A stretch of 64,000 nt of DNA. It comes from Sphaeramia orbicularis. Its lineage: Eukaryota > Chordata > Actinopteri > Kurtiformes > Apogonidae. Shown one piece after another: positions 35,187 through 49,064 of the stretch. A model generated the notes under the pieces. The model was not told the DNA's origin and did no database searches. It worked only from the letters and a program-made list of their open reading frames with translations. The stretch covers positions 30,075,853 to 30,139,852 of the forward strand of contig NC_043969.1 of assembly GCF_902148855.1 (NCBI RefSeq), read 5' to 3'. Each line of letters opens with the position of its first letter. The stretch's first letter is position 1. Position numbers and translations under genes: made by a program.

Positions 35187-38100
35187 TTATCGATGCATCA
35201 TGTTTTTCTTTGTGTTTTTTTCTGGCTTCAGAATGATGATGTAGGATTTTGGAGCAAAAATGCAAAAAAGGAGACCAAAAGCAGAGGCTAAAATTGCAAA
35301 AATGTGCACAGCCACTGTGTATTTCCCAGCTGTGCTCACATATACTGGAATAAATGTAATCCACACAGCAAAGAATATCAGCATGCTGAAGGTGATGAAC
35401 TTTGCCTCATTGAAATTATCAGGGAGTTTCCGGGCCAAAAAAGCCACAAGGAAACACATGCAGGCTAAGATGCCGATGTATCCCAGAACACACCAGAAGC
35501 CGACCTCTGAACCAGTCACACACTCCATGATGATGGTAGAGCTGTGGTAATGTGTGTTGTTGTTGGCATGAGGTGGACTGGAGAGCAGCCAGATTACACA
35601 GATTATCACCTGAACAGTGGAGGAAAAAACAAAATGGACATTGTAAATCGTCCCATTGAAAACATATTTATAGGTGATTGGCTCATGGAGGGGATTTCTA
35701 CCTGAACAGCAGTTGCTAAAATTACAATTGCTCTCTGTTGCTTTGGTCCAAACCACTTCATGGCGTTACTTCCTGGCAGTGTGGACCGAAAAGCCACTAA
35801 GACCACCATTGTCTTGGCCAGGAGACATGAAATGCAGAGGGCAAAACTGATCCCAAATGCAGGATACCTGATCCTGCAGAGCCAGTCTGAGGGCTCACCA
35901 ATGAACAACAGGCCAACAAGAAAACACACGGCGAGGAACAGCAAGAGAAGAAAGCTCAGCTCCATGTTGTTGGCCCGAACCAACGGCGTGTCTTTGTGTA
36001 TGAAGAACACGGCGAGGACGGACAGGGAAATACAAGCTCCAAGAACAGATACAATACAAAGCACAATACCCATTAACTCATGATAAGACAAGAACTCCAT
36101 AGTCTTTGGGATGCAGACATTTCTGTTTTCATTGGGCCATGTGTCGTCTGAGCAGCGGGAGCACTCCAAAGAATCTGTTGGAGATAATATAAAAAGCAAA
36201 TTTAGCTGAAGGCAAGGAATTTAACTGTACTGAAAAGATACAAAAGGACATATCACACCAGTTTCATTGCTGATTTCTCCCTCAGCACAGGAGACACAGT
36301 CGAAGCAGCAGATGGGTTCCCCTTTCCTCCTGGCGATGCGGAAACCTGGAGGACAACTGTCGCTGCACACAGACCGGGAAGCCTGAGAGGCAGAGTTTAA
36401 TCAAACAGCTCCACACTTTCTATAGCATTATGTCTGTAGACTATTTTTAGATGTGTGACAACTCAATCCCCCCATCACTATCCATATTTGTGCAATTTCA
36501 TAAAAAAAAATTAAAAAAAACTAAATAAAAAAACACATGCAAAGTAAATTCTTGTAAATGACTGTTGAATATACTAAGTTGATATGGTTCTAAATATATA
36601 CCTATGTAATACAATATTCTAAAGGACTCATATCTTAAAGGTCATAGTACAAAGAAAACAAATCTGAGAAACTCTCCGAAACTCTGAGAAACTGTACCAT
36701 TTTAAGAATAATTAAAAAAAAAAAAAAAAAAAGTAATTCAAAACTAATTTTTAATCTGATGGCAATATGTTGGGACAGGAGGAACAAAACACTGGAAATG
36801 TAAGTGACACCACAAAGAACAAGCTGGAGGAACATTCTACAGGGTGTTTCAAAAAAAAGTATACACTCAGAAAAATGCCTAAAAAATGAAAATTTCATAA
36901 GTTTCAGAAAATATCTATATGGTTATTGATAGACCAAGGTCTCATGCTTTCATTACCACAGTGGCAGGTATAAGCCGTTCCACGTGAGTGTGCACGGTCC
37001 TTGCACTTTATTGGGATAGAAAATGGCTTGCGCACAGATATGAGAGGGATAAAACAAGATCAGACACCACAATTGGAAAGCTTAGGCAGGTGCTTTAATG
37101 CTGTGTAATTTACAAGAAAATTCAGTTAACCCTTTGTCTTCCAGAAGCCTCCAAACTTTGCACCCAGGTTGAGCCATCCAGGCATGACTATTTAAATTTC
37201 TCGGAAGCTACGAAGCACTGTTTACATTTGTCAGACCACAGTCCATTTTAGGCCTGTGGAGAGCTAAGGGCAAATTGTGCCTGCGAAGAAATGGTGGCCA
37301 CGTAGAAGACTGAACTGTGTGTGCCTGCGTTCTTTGGCATGAACCACGATCAGAACCAGACGTGCAAGGACTTGCTGTTTGAGTGAAGGAAGGCACAGCC
37401 TGGGTGCAAAGTTTGGAGGCTTCTGGAAGACAAAGGGTAAACTGAATTTTCTCGTAAATTACACAGCATTAAAGCACCTGCCTAAGCTTTCCAATTGTGG
37501 TGTCTGATCTTGTTTTAACCCTCTCATATCTGTGCGCAAGCCATTTTCTATCCCAATTAAGTACAAGGACCATGCTCACTCACGTGGTATGGCTGATACC
37601 TGCCATTGTGGTAATGAAAGCATGAGACCTTGGTCTATCAATAACCACATAAATATTTTCTGAAACTTATGGAACTTTCATTTTTTAGGCATTTTTCTGA
37701 GTGTATACTTTTTTTTGAAACACCCTGTATAACTGATTAGGTCAATCAGCACCAGGTCAGTAATGTGAATGAAAAGAACATCTCAAAGAGACAGAGTTTC
37801 TCAGAGTTCATATGTTTTCTATGTTCTAGTGAATCTAGGAATCACAGAATTTTGGATTCACTTCCTCATACTCTGAGGATTCATTATATGAGCCAAATGT
37901 AATTTATGCAAAGTTAAATAGACAACATTATATTTAAAAGCAACATATTCCCCTGTATGCTTTTGCTTATTTAAGGGTAAAGCATTTTGCAAACTAACAA
38001 GAAAAGTTTTGTTGATATGTTGGTTAACACTACATACAAGAGTCTGAGGGGAGAACATGGTCTTAAACCTGTTTGCAGAGAACACACCTGCTTCCCAACA

Positions 38101-39011
38101 GGCCACTGAATGACCGAGTCATTTATGACCAGGCTGTGTCCGTCACGTGATGAATCGTCATAGAAACCAACTTTAGCCAGATACACTGACCCATCAGACC
38201 TCCTCTGCCAGTTTAAGAGGTCGTAGTAAGCAACAGGGTCTCCATTTTGGTCAAAGCTGACTCTTTCTCCCAGTGCAGAAAAATTTGCACACTTCATGTA
38301 GTGTATAAGCTGAGGGACAAAAAAAAAACAAACAAACAACCTTATACATAGAGATGAAATATGATGTGTAATACTATAATACTGAATGTGGACACATTCT
38401 CACCTGCCAGGGTTGAAAACTCTTGGGGTCTGCACAGGTGCCGTTAGAAAAAGGTCCCTGTCCTGATATGCATTCACTCATGTCTTGTAAAGCATGAGCC
38501 ACCAGATACACAGCCTTGTACACATTATAGGACACCCTTAGCTGTGTCACATCAGAATAAGAAGTGTAAACATCCAGTAAATCTTCTGTTCCTTTACATG
38601 GCTTTCGGTCTGGGTAGGGGTCACCGCTGTGGGAGTGGGTGTTGACTGAGCCGTTGAGTCGACAGTTGAAGGTTTCCTCCCAGAACTCTGCCAGGAAAGC
38701 TGACTTATGAATGTGTGATGGTCTGATACTGATGAGATGTTGCTTCAGACCCGGTATCACATCAGCCCTCCGTATGGCGAACCCCAGCGTTCCCGTCAGG
38801 AGATCACCGAACTCTGCCCACAGTGACGATGCAGTGGACCAGGCCTCACTGGCGATCCACTGCAGCCCCGTGATATTACGATGTCTGATCTCTTGTAAAA
38901 TGCTCTGCATCTCTGACTCACTACAAAAATTAATAATGACCTTGGATGATGACATCTAAATAGAGAAAAGTACAAAAATAATTACAATTTAATGCACTTT
39001 CAGTTGTTTGT

Positions 39012-39102
<91 letters not shown>

Positions 39103-39533
39103 TCTATGTATCTTCAGTCAAAACTTTGTCGAAGTCTTGATGAAATCTGTTGGGCAATCGGATACATGTTAAATGATATATGTCTGAATTATATAAACCT
39201 CAGGAGGCACAAGACTTTAAAAAATTAAAGCTTTCTTCAAATCTGAAATTGTTATTCAAAATAATGAAGTAGTGAATCAAACTTATGTGTAAAATAGAAA
39301 ATTTGTGATATCTCTACTCATCTAATGACGCATCATGCACATTGTGAATTGAATTAAAAGTTAATCATGAATTCACATGAACACTCATCTGACAAATCAT
39401 AAAATACAGCACTACATTACAACAAAATAAGCAACAGTTGTTCTACATGTCATATTATTTTGTTTTATTCTGTTTGTGAAGCATCTTTGAGTGTCCAAAA
39501 AAGCGCTGTATAAGTTTGATGTATTATAATTAT

Positions 39534-39624
<91 letters not shown>

Positions 39625-42127
39625 CACCATCTATTGTAGGTGAAGATGTTTCATTGTGGTCGGTGCCTGTTTCCTCAGCCCGTTCCTCCTGCATCTCTGT
39701 CAGGAGAAGTCCAGTCAAGGAGACAAGGACACAAAAAGCAACATTCAAATTCGGGAAGAAGGGGAAGAGTGTTCTTACCCTCTCACTGTGTGTGATACTT
39801 CACATTCAGACCCATGGCAAACATGAATTGAAAAATGAGTTCCATCTATTTAGAATAATTAACCCATAAAGACCCAGCGCTACTTTTACGTAAGTTCCCA
39901 AATGAAATTTTCTCTATATTTAACCTTTCTTTGGTGATTTGTCACCATTTATATATAATATTATCCTCTGTGTTTTGTATTTTATCAGTATAAATCACAT
40001 ATTTTCCTATATGTAATTTACTGATCATGTAGATGTTCATGAAGGTTCAGGTTAAAGTTGAAGGTTACTATATCAAAAATAGAAAAACACTGCAGAAAAA
40101 GTGACCTTTTCAGTTAAATCTATCATTAACTGAACATAAATCAAGTGTCTCCATCCATCATCATTTATTAAACTCCATGGGTTTTACTGGTGAATCAATA
40201 TTGTAGAAGATGATGGTGTTTCCACGTTCATTATGGAGCCTCTGAACGTCCAAATGGATCATATCAAAGGACCATGAAAAGATGACCAATTAAATTTTAC
40301 ACCAATTATTTACATGTATTGATAGGATTAATGGATCAACAGGTTTTAAACAGTTACATCAGTAGATAGTTCAGGTCGATGACAGATGTTTGGGTCTTAA
40401 TGGGTTACATTTTGTTTGGGAGAATACAGTGATTTTTTCGTCACTAATTAAAACATACACTGAAAACATTGACTTGAAATGACCAATACCTTGACAAAGT
40501 CATGAAAAGGAACAGTGCAATAAATGATGCAAGAAATTACAGGAATTACACCTGAGTAAATCGGATTAATGTGTTAACCTTTTACCTCACAACACAGTCT
40601 CCATTTTGATATATACACACACACAACAAATTGTGAGCTCTTGAATGTATGCTGACGTGAAACAATCTAATATTTGTACATTTGTTTAGACCTGTATACC
40701 TGAATGACATCTAGGAGTTCATCCAGGGCCTGTTGATTCAGTGATACAGGGTAGAAGTGTGTGTAGGCAGCACACACACCATACTGCACTGACTCCTGGA
40801 GGAAGAGCTGGATGGCAAAGCGAGCGTAGTCAGACTCCAGCCCGATGACTCCCACCCACGTCCATCCAAAGTAGCTAACCAGACGGACCAGGGCCCTGAT
40901 CTGGAAGGCGTCACTGGGCATGGTGCGCATGAATGACGGGAACTCCCTTTGGTTACTCAGACAGCTGCACGATGCAAAATAGCTCACCTAGTGTTAACGC
41001 AAACAATAGTTAATCTTCTGCACAATTTGCTCAATGAAAAGGCTCCTAAGCAAGTATCACATTTCACTGTTGCTTTGTAAGAGTTCAGCGATGCAGAATG
41101 TGTGCTTCACTTTACATGAACAGGTCAGTTTGTACATTAAAACCAAGCATTCAGCTAAAAAAAACAAAAAAAACTTTGTCTATTCATTAATGTACAAACT
41201 TTTTGAGATCTTATGAATTTATGATATTGTAGTTTTTAAAAGCGTTGAGTGGATGACACATGAAGTTAATAAGAGATGAAAAATACAAACTGTAAACATT
41301 CTTAAGTAAGAGAATACTGGTTTGTGGTTGCCTCACCAAGGGGATTTGGAAAGAACCCAGACTTCTGAGCAGAGCCATTGATACCCCAGATGCAGCATCT
41401 CCTATGATCACCGGTGACACAGTCCTGCGGACGTCAGCACAGCCCAAATGAGAGACATTGGAGTTGCTCCTCAGACCTTTGCCTCCGTCTGCAGTGTTGA
41501 CTGTGGATCTCTCTGGGTGTCCATTCACCAGGAGTAAAGAAGCTCTCAGAGACACAGGTATAACATCACAGCTGTCGCGGATATCAAAGCCCAGCCTTAG
41601 CCGTGGTAGGAGGTCAGAGCGCTCATTGATCTCCTTTATGGCAAAAGCCATGGTCTGCATCCAGCGCAAAGCACGAGAATTAAAACTAGACAAATAAAAA
41701 ACATTTCATCAGCACAAATAAAAACATCACACATTAAGTCTCGAAAAAATGTTTGCAAATGTAATGACAATAAATACATGCACTTGCTAATCACACAACA
41801 CACAAACACATTCAGTTTCAGAAGTCAAAATAAATCACATTTGCATATTAATTAACACTTCTAAATATGAACTTACTACTTGTATGTGCTAAGAGTTGGT
41901 TTTGTTTTGAATGTTGGAAGAGAAGGTTCTGGACTATAATGTAGAGGGAATAAACCCCCAATAACAATATCTCCATTTTCATACAGACTGTTTGCTTTCT
42001 CATCCCCCAAGAAAACACAGGTATCCAGAGCAGCAGCTGAGCCCAGTTCACCCACACACACAGAAAACAACATTAGGAGTGTGGTAACAAGCAATGCCAT
42101 TTTGACCAAGGACATCAAAACAAGCAT
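35187..42127 (-). CDS. Gene 7: OlfC/V2R-like receptor with extra introns
   Basis: Minus strand, eight exons: 42127-41877, 41685-41337, 40987-40700, 38955-38404, 38309-38088, 36382-36259, 36174-35702, 35609-35187; open for about 893 residues. Two standard exons are split: the large VFT exon after LLDVIQ, and the 7TM exon after ATAVQ by a 92-bp intron between TM4 and extracellular loop 2. Unspliced, both frames run into stops, so these introns must be removed. Start is uncertain among three in-frame ATGs (42127, 42112, 42097); all precede a signal peptide ([17 protein letters not shown]). VFT markers are [28 protein letters not shown] and ASEAW; linker [28 protein letters not shown]; 7TM with [10 protein letters not shown]. 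It is the near-identical tandem partner of gene 8, but its introns are swollen by two MITEs, (AT)n and a retroposon tail. Confidence 0.93.
36840..37727. mobile_element. Tc1/mariner-like element with ~330-bp inverted repeats (foldback MITE)
   Basis: Arms 36840-37171 and 37396-37727 are inverted copies, about 95% alike by eye, around a 224-bp centre. The tip reads CAGGGTGTTTCAAAAAAAAG at both ends, with TA on each side (36838-36839, 37728-37729). It lies in gene 7 intron between exons 4 and 5; gene 8 lacks it, so it inserted after the duplication or was lost from gene 8. No intact transposase frame is evident. Confidence 0.85.
39012..39101. repeat. Poly-A and (AT)n in gene 7 intron
   Basis: About 15 A then about 37 AT dinucleotides, immediately upstream (in transcript sense) of the second VFT exon of gene 7. 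Confidence 0.9.
39474..39622 (+). repeat. Retroposon 3' tail with (AAT/ATT)n, gene 7 intron
   Basis: Contains CATCTTTGAGTGTCC and AAAGCGCTGTATAAG followed by a long AAT then ATT tract; the same family as the tail at 6787-6900. Oriented against gene 7. Confidence 0.65.
39863..40404. mobile_element. piggyBac-like MITE, copy 3 of 4 (inverted relative to copy 1)
   Basis: Begins CCCATAAAGACCCAGCGCTA, which is the reverse complement of the right end of copy 1, and ends GGGTCTTAATGGG. The left flank is TTAA; the right flank is TTAC, a decayed copy of the target site. Confidence 0.75.
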
Positions 42128-42247
42128 CAGCTCTGTAAAGTTAAATATTGAAGTATCCTACAAGTAGTGTTATTCATTTACTGTTTCCTATCACATACAA
42201 TTAGAGAGAAATCAGCCTTTCACCTGAGTGCATCCACTCGAAGCTGA

Positions 42248-42253
42248 CTTATA
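42248..42253 (-). promoter_or_regulatory. Possible TATA box of gene 7
   Basis: TATAAG on the minus strand, about 121 bp before the ATG at 42127, further than in sibling genes. A donor-like site (GTGAAA, 42223-42218) and an acceptor-like TTTACAG (ending 42133) lie between, so a 5' UTR intron is possible. Confidence 0.35.
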
Positions 42254-42951
42254 TTGTTTGCACAAATAAACCTGAGGGGATAGAGCAGTGAATACTGATG
42301 TCACTAAAGGGGACGCCTTAAGCTCCTCAGATACAGTGAATACACTAAATTTACATAAAGTTTATATAGAGTTAGAAAACAAAAGGTTTAGTCACTGATA
42401 TACTTATTCTTTTTATTATTATTGAATTAATTAATTTATTCAAAAAATAGACATTCAACACAAATTTGGAGTTACCATTTCTGATTGCTGATGTATTTTC
42501 TTAATGCACTAATTGAATATTTTTAAATATATATTTTTTAAAATATTCTAACCCTAACCCTATTGAATGCAAGTGGTTTTAGTTTACATGTTCTCATGAA
42601 AGTTTTAGCTCCTTCTTGTATCAAGGTATACCTGCAGTAGCTTCCTAATTGTCTAAACATGAAGCATGTTTTTCATATGCTTTTTCATTTTAACATCTTA
42701 GGGAAAACAGTGATGAGATATGTTTCTTCTCACTTTCCTTTAGAATTCATAGTTATTATGAGTTATTCTAGTACAGATTTGATGTAATACTTTATAATAC
42801 AATAGCTTTATATATTTTGGGAATTAATTTTTTCCTTGAATTAGTTTTAAAGACATTTTTAAATTAATTATGAATGTGTTATTAATAATTTTATATTGAG
42901 CTAAAACTAGTGTACGTGAAAAACTGACAAATTCAGGAAGACAACATTTTC
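42254..42951. other. Spacer between tandem genes 7 and 8
   Basis: AT-rich sequence without a recognisable gene or repeat. Gene 8's probable polyadenylation signal (TTTATT on the plus strand) follows at 42952-42957. Confidence 0.6.
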
Positions 42952-43046
42952 TTTATTGCATTACATACCAGGCATCACAGACTCATTTGATTCAAATGAC
43001 TCTCTTATTAACACAACTTTCCAAATCATATGATTTTCAGTCTTTA

Positions 43047-46000
43047 TCAATGCATCATGTTTTTCTTTGTGTTTTTTTCTGGCTTCAGAATGATGATGTA
43101 GGATTTTGGAGCAAAAATGCAAAAAAGGAGACCAAAAGCAGAGGCTAAAATTGCAAAAATGTGCACAGCCACTGTGTATTTCCCAGCTGTGCTCACATAT
43201 ACTGGAATAAAAGTAATCCACACAGCAAAGAATATCAGCATGCTGAAGGTGATGAACTTTGCCTCATTGAAATTATCAGGGAGTTTCCGGGCCAAAAAAG
43301 CCACGAGGAAACACATGCAGGCTAAGATGCCGATGTATCCCAGAACACACCAGAAGCCGACCTCTGAACCAGTCACACACTCCATGATGATGGTAGAGCT
43401 GTGGTAATGTGTGTTGTTGTTGGCATGAGGTGGACTGGAGAGCAGCCAGATTACACAGATTATCACCTGAACAGTGGAGGAAAAAACAAAATGGACATTG
43501 TAAAACGTCCCATTGAAAACATATTTATAGGTGATTGGCTCATGGAGGGGATTTCTACCTGAACAGCAGTTGCTAAAATTACAATTGCTCTCTGTTGCTT
43601 TGGTCCAAACCACTTCATGGCGTTACTTCCTGGCAGTGTGGACCGAAAAGCCACTAAGACCACCATTGTCTTGGCCAGGAGACATGAAATGCAGAGGGCA
43701 AAACTGATCCCAAATGCAGGATACCTGATCCTGCAGAGCCAGTCTGAGGGCTCACCAATGAACAACAGGCCAACAAGAAAACACACGGCGAGGAACAACA
43801 AGAGAAGAAAGCTCAGCTCCATGTTGTTGGCCCGAACCAACGGCGTGTCTTTGTGTATGAAGAACACGGCGAGGACGGACAGGGAAATACAAGCTCCAAG
43901 AACAGATACAATACAAAGCACAATACCCATTAACTCATGATAAGACAAGAACTCTATAGTCTTTGGGATGCAGACATTTCTGTTTTCATTGGGCCATGTG
44001 TCGTCTGAGCAGCGGGAGCACTCCAAAGAATCTGTTGGAGATAATATAAAAAGCAAATTTAGCTGAAGGCAAGGAATTTAACTGTACTGAAAAGATACAA
44101 AAGGACATATCACACCAGTTTCATTGCTGATTTCTCCCTCAGCACAGGAGACACAGTCGAAGCAGCAGATGGGTTCCCCTTTCCTCCTGGCGATGCGGAA
44201 ACCTGGAGGACAACTGTCGCTGCACACAGACCGGGAAGCCTGAGAGGCAGAGTTCAGCCACTCAGAAACACACAGAGGTTAATCAGAGTGCCTTAAACTT
44301 CAGATAAAACTCTATGTCTTTAAGAGTAAACTGATTTCTAAGGTGTAACAATATGATAGGTACGAGTAAAAATAATCATTTATCTTAAACAATTATTATT
44401 TTTTTTAAATTACCAAAAAAGTCTGAATATTTGTCAATCATCACACTGTCCTTAATACCTTGACATTATTCTAAATTTGTACATTTTTAGAATTTTTTCA
44501 GCATCAACTAATTTAAGTAAAATGCTATAGTCTGTAATAAGTTGATCTCTTGAACATTCACAAACTTAGCTATAGTAGATAGTTTTTCCATTTCCATTTC
44601 TTGCAAAATTTTGGTTTATATGTATCTATATGGTGGGATGTGTATAAAGATGGATGATGTGAGAGCTCTACATAAATAGTGTAATAGTATATGTATAATA
44701 ATACTTTAGTGGCTGAATCCAGTATAGGTCTTTGGTCCCATTCACTGGATTCAGTCAGTGGTATTTGGGTCAATGCTAATTTCAAAGTGTACATTACAGG
44801 TACATTTCACTGGGCTGATTTGTCATTTTTATGATCAGTCTGTAATGTTTCATTATTTTAAGTTGTATTGTCAAAGTTATTTTATAAACAAATACTGTCC
44901 AAAAAACCAAAAAAAGGCAGCCAGCTAGTTTACGGTCTCTAGGTCTGTAATGTAATTCCAGTATTTTTTTTACAGTTTTATCATATCTTTCAATAAGCAG
45001 CACCATAAGATCCATGTTTATATAGTTTAAGATCTGCATGCAATCCTGGTCACAGTTGGCTTGAATTGAATTAAAGTATTTTGCACATTAATGAGAAAAG
45101 TTTTGTTGATATGTTGGTTAACACTACATACAAGAGTCTGAGGGGAGAACATGGTCTTAAACCTGTTTGCAGAGAACACACCTGCTTCCCAACAGGCCAC
45201 TGAATGACCGAGTCATTTATGACCAGGCTGTGTCCATCACGTGATGAGTCGTCATAGAAACCAACTTTAGCCAGATACACTGACCCATCAGACCTCCTCT
45301 GCCAGTTTAAGAGGTCATAGTAAGCAACAGGGTCTCCATTTTGGTCAAAGCTGACTCTTTCTCCCAGTGCAGAAAAATTTGCACACTTCATGTAGTGTAT
45401 AAGCTGAGGGACAAAAAAAACCAAACAAACAACCTTATACATAGAGATGAAATATGATGTGTAATACTATAATACTGAATGTGGACACATTCTCACCTGC
45501 CAGGGTTGAAAACTCTTGGGGTCTCCACAGGTGCCGTTAGAAAAAGGTCCCTGTCCTGATATGCACTCACTCATGTCTTGTAAAGCATGAGCCACCAGAT
45601 ACACAGCCTTGTACACATTATAGGACACCCTTAGCTGTGTCACATCAGAATAAGAAGTGTAAACATCCAGTAAATCTTCTGTTCCTTTACATGGCTTTCG
45701 GTCTGGGTAGGGGTCACCGCTGTGGGAGTGGGTGTTGACTGAGCCGTTGAGTCGACAGTTGAAGGTTTCCTCCCAGAACTCTGCCAGGAAAGCTGACTTA
45801 TGAATGTGTGATGGTCTGATACTGATGAGATGTTGCTTCAGACCCGGTATCACATCAGCCCTCCGTATGGCGAACCCCAGCGTTCCCGTCAGAAGACCAC
45901 CGAACTCTGCCCACAGTGACGATGCAGTGGACCAGGCCTCACTGGCGATCCACTGCAGCCCCGTGATATTACGATGTTGGATCTCTTGTAAAATGCTCTG

Positions 46001-47941
46001 CATCTCTGACTCACCACTAAAGTTAATGATGACCCTAGAGGATGACATCTAAACAGGGACAAGATAAACAGAATAAAAATGTATTGCACTTGACTTGTTT
46101 ATAAAAAAAAGTGTATTACATCTTAACATGATGTATAGAATAAACTCCATTTCTGTAAAAGTTGTGACATTTTCTGTTTACAATGAAAACAAAAATCTGT
46201 GATTTCATACTTCAAGAATTAAAATTGCTTTGAAAAAGATGAATAAATACAGTGCGTGTGACCAAGTTACAGGAAGGCAAGAGACTAAAAATCAAATCAA
46301 TCCAAATGCTTTTGAATCATATAATTTTGAGAAATTGTATCTCTTGTAGTTGGATTACTTCTGTTTAATCTTTCTGGACAACATAGCCAATGGTCCTTTA
46401 AAAACACTATATTTTTGGTTATAAAACTCCCCAAAAGATGATGGCTTTCTCTTAAATTAATCTAACAAAAGATGACCGCAACCATCACAGTGATTGTAAT
46501 TTCAGTGAATGTTCATGTTAGTTTGTCTATTCTTTGTGTACATTATACCTGAATGACATCTAGGAGTTCATCCAGGGCCTGTTGATTCAGTGATACAGGG
46601 TAGAAGTGTGTGTAGGCAGCACACACACCATACTGCACTGACTCCTGGAGGAAGAGCTGAATGGCAAAGCGAGCGTAGTCAGACTCGACACCAATGACTC
46701 CCACCCACGTCCATCCAAAGTAGCTAACCAGACGGACCAGGGCCCTGATCTGGAAGGCGTCACTGGGCATGGTGCGCATGAATGACGGGAACTCCCTTTG
46801 GTTACTCAGACAGCTGCACGATGCAAAATAGCTCACCTAGTGTTAACACAAACAATAGTTAATCTTCTGCACAATTTGCTCAATGAAAAGGCTCCTAAGC
46901 AAGTATCACATTTCACTGTTGCTTTGTACGAGCTCAACGATGCAGAATGTGTGCTTCACTTTACATGAACAGGTCAGTTTGTACATTAAAACCAAGCATT
47001 CAGCTGGAAAAATAAAAAGGTGACTTCATTAATTAATTAATGCACAAACTTAAACTTTAAGAGGAGAAAATAAAAATAGGGTAAATCGATTATGGGCTTT
47101 TTTTAAATCTATATCATTATTAGATTTCTCTTAAATAATTTACATTAATATATAAAGCACTCTTCTAAACATCATGATAATTCAGCACTCTATTGAAATA
47201 AAAAGGAAGAAAAATAAGGGCCAGTCAGTCTCACTAGGGGGATCTGGAAAGAACCCAGACTTCTGAGCAGAGTCATCGATATCCCAGATGCAGCATCTCC
47301 TATGATCACCGATGAAACAGTCCTGTGAATGTCAACGCAGCCCAAATTATTACTATGGACTGTGAACTCTCTGTCTCCATTTTCACTGTTGACTCTGGGT
47401 CTCTCTGGGTGTCCATTCACCAGGAGTAAAGAAGCTCTCAGTGAAACAGGTATATCATCACAGCTGTCACGAATATCGAAGCCCAGTCTTAGCCGTGGCA
47501 GGAGGTCAGAGCGCTCATTGATCTCCTTTATGGCAAAAGCCATGGTCTGCATCCAGCGTAAAGCACGGGAACTGAAACTACAAGTGAAAAACCGTTCATT
47601 ACACACCACAAATACACAGATTCGATCTCACAAGTATGAATAAGTCATGTATGAATGTACTTCATATTACTAAGTACCATAGTATCAACTTACTACTTGT
47701 ATGTAGTAGGTGTTGGTTTTGTTTTATATGTTAAAAAAGAGGCCTCAGGACTATAATGTAGAGGGAATAAACCCCCAATAACTATATCTCCATTTTCATA
47801 AAGGCTGTTTGTTTTCTCATCCCCCAAAAAACGACAGGTATCTAGAGCAGCAGCTAAACTACATTCACCAACAAACAGACAAAGTAACATTAGAGGCTTG
47901 GTAGCTGCTGATGCCATTTTTGGACAAGACCATCCAAACAA
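43047..47941 (-). CDS. Gene 8: OlfC/V2R-like receptor, tandem twin of gene 7
   Basis: Minus strand, eight exons: 47941-47694, 47577-47235, 46836-46549, 46048-45497, 45403-45182, 44239-44116, 44031-43559, 43466-43047; open for about 889 residues. Exon structure and both extra introns match gene 7. The last five exons differ from gene 7 at only scattered bases; exons 1 and 2 are more diverged (signal peptide [17 protein letters not shown]; exon 2 has NSENGDREF-type residues where gene 7 has [10 protein letters not shown]). Divergence is thus concentrated in the outer VFT lobe. The pocket motif is ASEAW; the segment that matches CaSR D190 reads VESDYA (gene 7: LESDYA). Introns are compact and lack the MITEs of gene 7, and the intron between exons 4 and 5 is unrelated in sequence to gene 7's. 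A later in-frame ATG (47917) is an alternative start. Confidence 0.93.
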
Positions 47942-47975
47942 GCATCACCTCTGCAAAATCTAACACTGCAGGGTG

Positions 47976-47982
47976 ATTTATA
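47976..47982 (-). promoter_or_regulatory. TATA box of gene 8
   Basis: TATAAAT on the minus strand, about 35 bp before the ATG at 47941 and 59 bp before the alternative ATG at 47917. CCTGCAG follows it, as in genes 3-5. Confidence 0.65.
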
Positions 47983-48996
47983 CAATCTGGTTTGTACACA
48001 TAAACGTGAGGGGAAGGGTTATTTGATAATGACATCATTAAAGGTGGCACCTTATGGTCTGTTCTTCATATCAATATAGCAAATGGAAAAAAACGTGTCT
48101 TTGTAATGTATTACATCTAATGATTTAAAGCTGAAAGCACCAACATCAGAGGAGAAATGCCAGAATCTGAAAATAGACATCATAAGTTTTCATTTTACTG
48201 GAGTCCCACAACCAGGAAGTGAACATATTCACTTAGAAATTACCTAAATACAATTAAAAACTGTTTCAGTAAATGTTGACTACTGGACAAGGGGTGAGTA
48301 TTAAGTCATAAAACTTTTTTTGTTCAATGGTTTTTTTGGTAAAATCAGTATGTTTAAACATCACTTCCTCTCTGTAATTATGTCAGGTGACATCCTTGTG
48401 CCCACTATGAACTGGCTGCCAATTGCTGTCAATCAAGTATTTAAGCCCCTACTAGTGATGGGTGATTCGTGAAGGAATCGTTCAAAAGATTCGATTAATT
48501 TAAGTGAACGATTTGTATCAATTCGTGAACACAACTGAATTGATTCAGCAGCACTTTGCTAATATTATTATCTATTCATCACATAAACTTGTCGGAATCA
48601 CTACCTTAGTCTGAGGCTGAAGTGCTGTGATGCACTGTTGAGCAGCCGTAGTTTCTACGGCAATATCTCTGATTGTAACAGGAGATTACTTCCTAGCAAT
48701 GGACGGACCAAGCTGAGGTAGTGAACCACTGAATGAAAGAGCAGCTGAGTGGGGCCAAGTCGCTGAATAATTCATGCATCACTGATTCACTGGATCCTTC
48801 ACAAGTCAATGACTTGCTGAATCGTTCACGAATTGATGATTCGCTGATTAGTTCATGAACTGATGAATCGCTTCCAAATCGCTGAGTCTATTGAACCACT
48901 GAACAAGACTAGATACCCCTACCATAACAAGACGGACGCCAGCCAGCCAGCCAGCCAGATAGATAGATAGATAGATAGATATAAAAGATAGAATAA

Positions 48997-49064
<68 letters not shown>

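Noticed and set aside
37208-37396. Minus-strand frame in the centre of the foldback element as a transposase
   Set aside because: 62 codons with no recognisable catalytic motif; at most a decayed remnant.
42550-42563. TAACCCTAACCC, telomere-like
   Set aside because: Only about two units; far too short to be an interstitial telomere array.
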